Of a stretch of DNA of 64,000 nt, positions 63,197-64,000 are shown piece by piece; positions within the stretch are counted from its first letter, which is position 1, and the number at the start of each line of letters is the position of its first letter. This DNA is from Membranipora membranacea. Taxonomy: Eukaryota; Bryozoa; Gymnolaemata; Cheilostomatida; Membraniporidae. The notes under the pieces are model-generated. The model saw nothing but the letters and a program-made list of their open reading frames with translations, made no database searches and was not told the DNA's origin. The stretch covers positions 11,100,001 through 11,164,000 of the forward strand of contig OU612068.1 of NCBI GenBank assembly GCA_914767715.1, written 5' to 3'. A program made the translations under genes and the position numbers.

Positions 63197-64000
63197 TAAA
63201 TAAATTAAAGCATATATTATATCATTACAATAGTAATTAAATTCTTTTAACAAACTACGACAATCTCTCTTCACCCTGAAATTAATTGTCTTTACTCCTG
63301 TTGTTCACTAGCCCGTCTTGACAAGCTTGTCACTACAGACTAGTGGTTCATGTTATTGTATTTTTTGACGTTTGATGTCATGTGGTAAAGTTCTGATTTT
63401 GTGATTAAGGAACACATCCTCCACGGTGCTCTGTTTTCTTTTTAATTTTTCAAGTCGTTCTGCTGTTTGTACAAAATCAAAGTCAAGTCTCTCATTTTTG
63501 TGAATATTGTGATAACATACTTCTTTGTCACTATTTTATACTTACTCATTTTTTGTCCTCATCATTATAACTGCATCAAGATACTTTTCTTATCCTGTTT
63601 ATGACAACATTGCCAACAAATTGATTTTTTTTGTACAAGATAAGTAGCAACCAACGGATTCAATTGTTTCTGAGGTTAGCCCGCTTGGTTGCAATTTGTG
63701 TTCCAATGTTGCCTTGGTCGATGGTAGTGACCCTTTATTATCAACCACATTTCACATTGATCGATAATTAAATGCTACAATCAGCAACCCGGGCAACATT
63801 TGAGCACTTAAATTTAGTTTAGTTTGCAATAGTTGTGAACTTTGGCAATAATTCACTAATACTAATTGCAGATTTTCTTTGTTATTCTCAGTCTCATAAT
63901 GTAAAATATTAGTTTAAGAATCAATTCATGGTGCAATGCAGTATTTGTGTAAAAGAGTAACATTATTTTTGTGTATTTATCCCTATATATTTCAATATAG
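63197..64000. other. Sequence downstream of NF1
   Basis: AT-rich, with the 34-bp palindromic element at 63309-63342. No exon of a further gene was recognised up to the window edge. Confidence 0.5.
63309..63342. mobile_element. 34-bp palindromic element, TAGCCTGTC family
   Basis: TAGCCCGTCTTGACAAGCTT runs straight into the right-end sequence TGTCACTACAGACTA, with almost no interior. Flanks GTTGTTCAC and GTGGTTCAT match at seven of nine. It lies downstream of NF1. Confidence 0.6.

Overview
The window is animal nuclear DNA. It carries spliced genes with GT-AG introns, AATAAA signals, LINE, Ty3/gypsy and hAT elements, and a full-length neurofibromin gene. The AT-rich base composition, introns mostly of 0.3-1.5 kb and orthologues clearly related to human ones point to an invertebrate. 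I cannot name the phylum. No prokaryotic genes, rRNA, tRNA or CRISPR array is visible.

Layout. (1) 513-6173, plus strand: the last seven exons (300 codons and stop) of an SLC18B1-like major facilitator transporter. Its first half lies left of the window, and a decayed LINE (about 810-3060) sits in one intron. (2) 6856-9701, minus strand: a complete seven-exon inositol monophosphatase (IMPA1-like, 284 aa), tail to tail with the transporter. (3) 10084-21264: a transposon block. It holds a non-autonomous hAT element with 8-bp target duplications, remnants of a second LINE, and nested in that an 8.4-kb Ty3/gypsy element on the minus strand. The gypsy element has 1014-bp LTRs differing at two positions and a GACAT target duplication, but its genes are broken. 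(4) 21998-63135, plus strand: a complete neurofibromin (NF1) gene. I place 51 coding exons whose lengths sum to 8154 bp, exactly 2718 codons, with consistent splice phases throughout. RasGAP, Sec14-PH and C-terminal regions are all present.

The most unusual structure is in NF1 intron 47. The last 16 nt of exon 47 and the first 16 nt of the intron are tandemly repeated as a 32-bp unit. This gives 37 regularly spaced copies of the splice-donor region, 36 with an intact GT. A smaller analogue, a 24-bp duplication of exon end plus donor, occurs in the phosphatase gene. A second theme is very short palindromic insertions. One family (core CAGAGACTATAGTCTCTG) has 7-bp target duplications and, for one copy, an unoccupied site visible in an adjacent tandem duplicate. 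Another (TAGCCTGTCTTGACAAGCTT ends) has approximate 9-bp duplications.

The three host genes (a vesicular or polyamine-type transporter, inositol phosphate recycling, and a Ras GTPase-activating tumour suppressor) are unrelated housekeeping or signalling genes with no operon-like logic. Most novelty here is in repeats and transposons and their contact with splice sites. Exon calls rest on reading splice sites, phase continuity and remembered similarity to human proteins. No alignment or transcript data were available.
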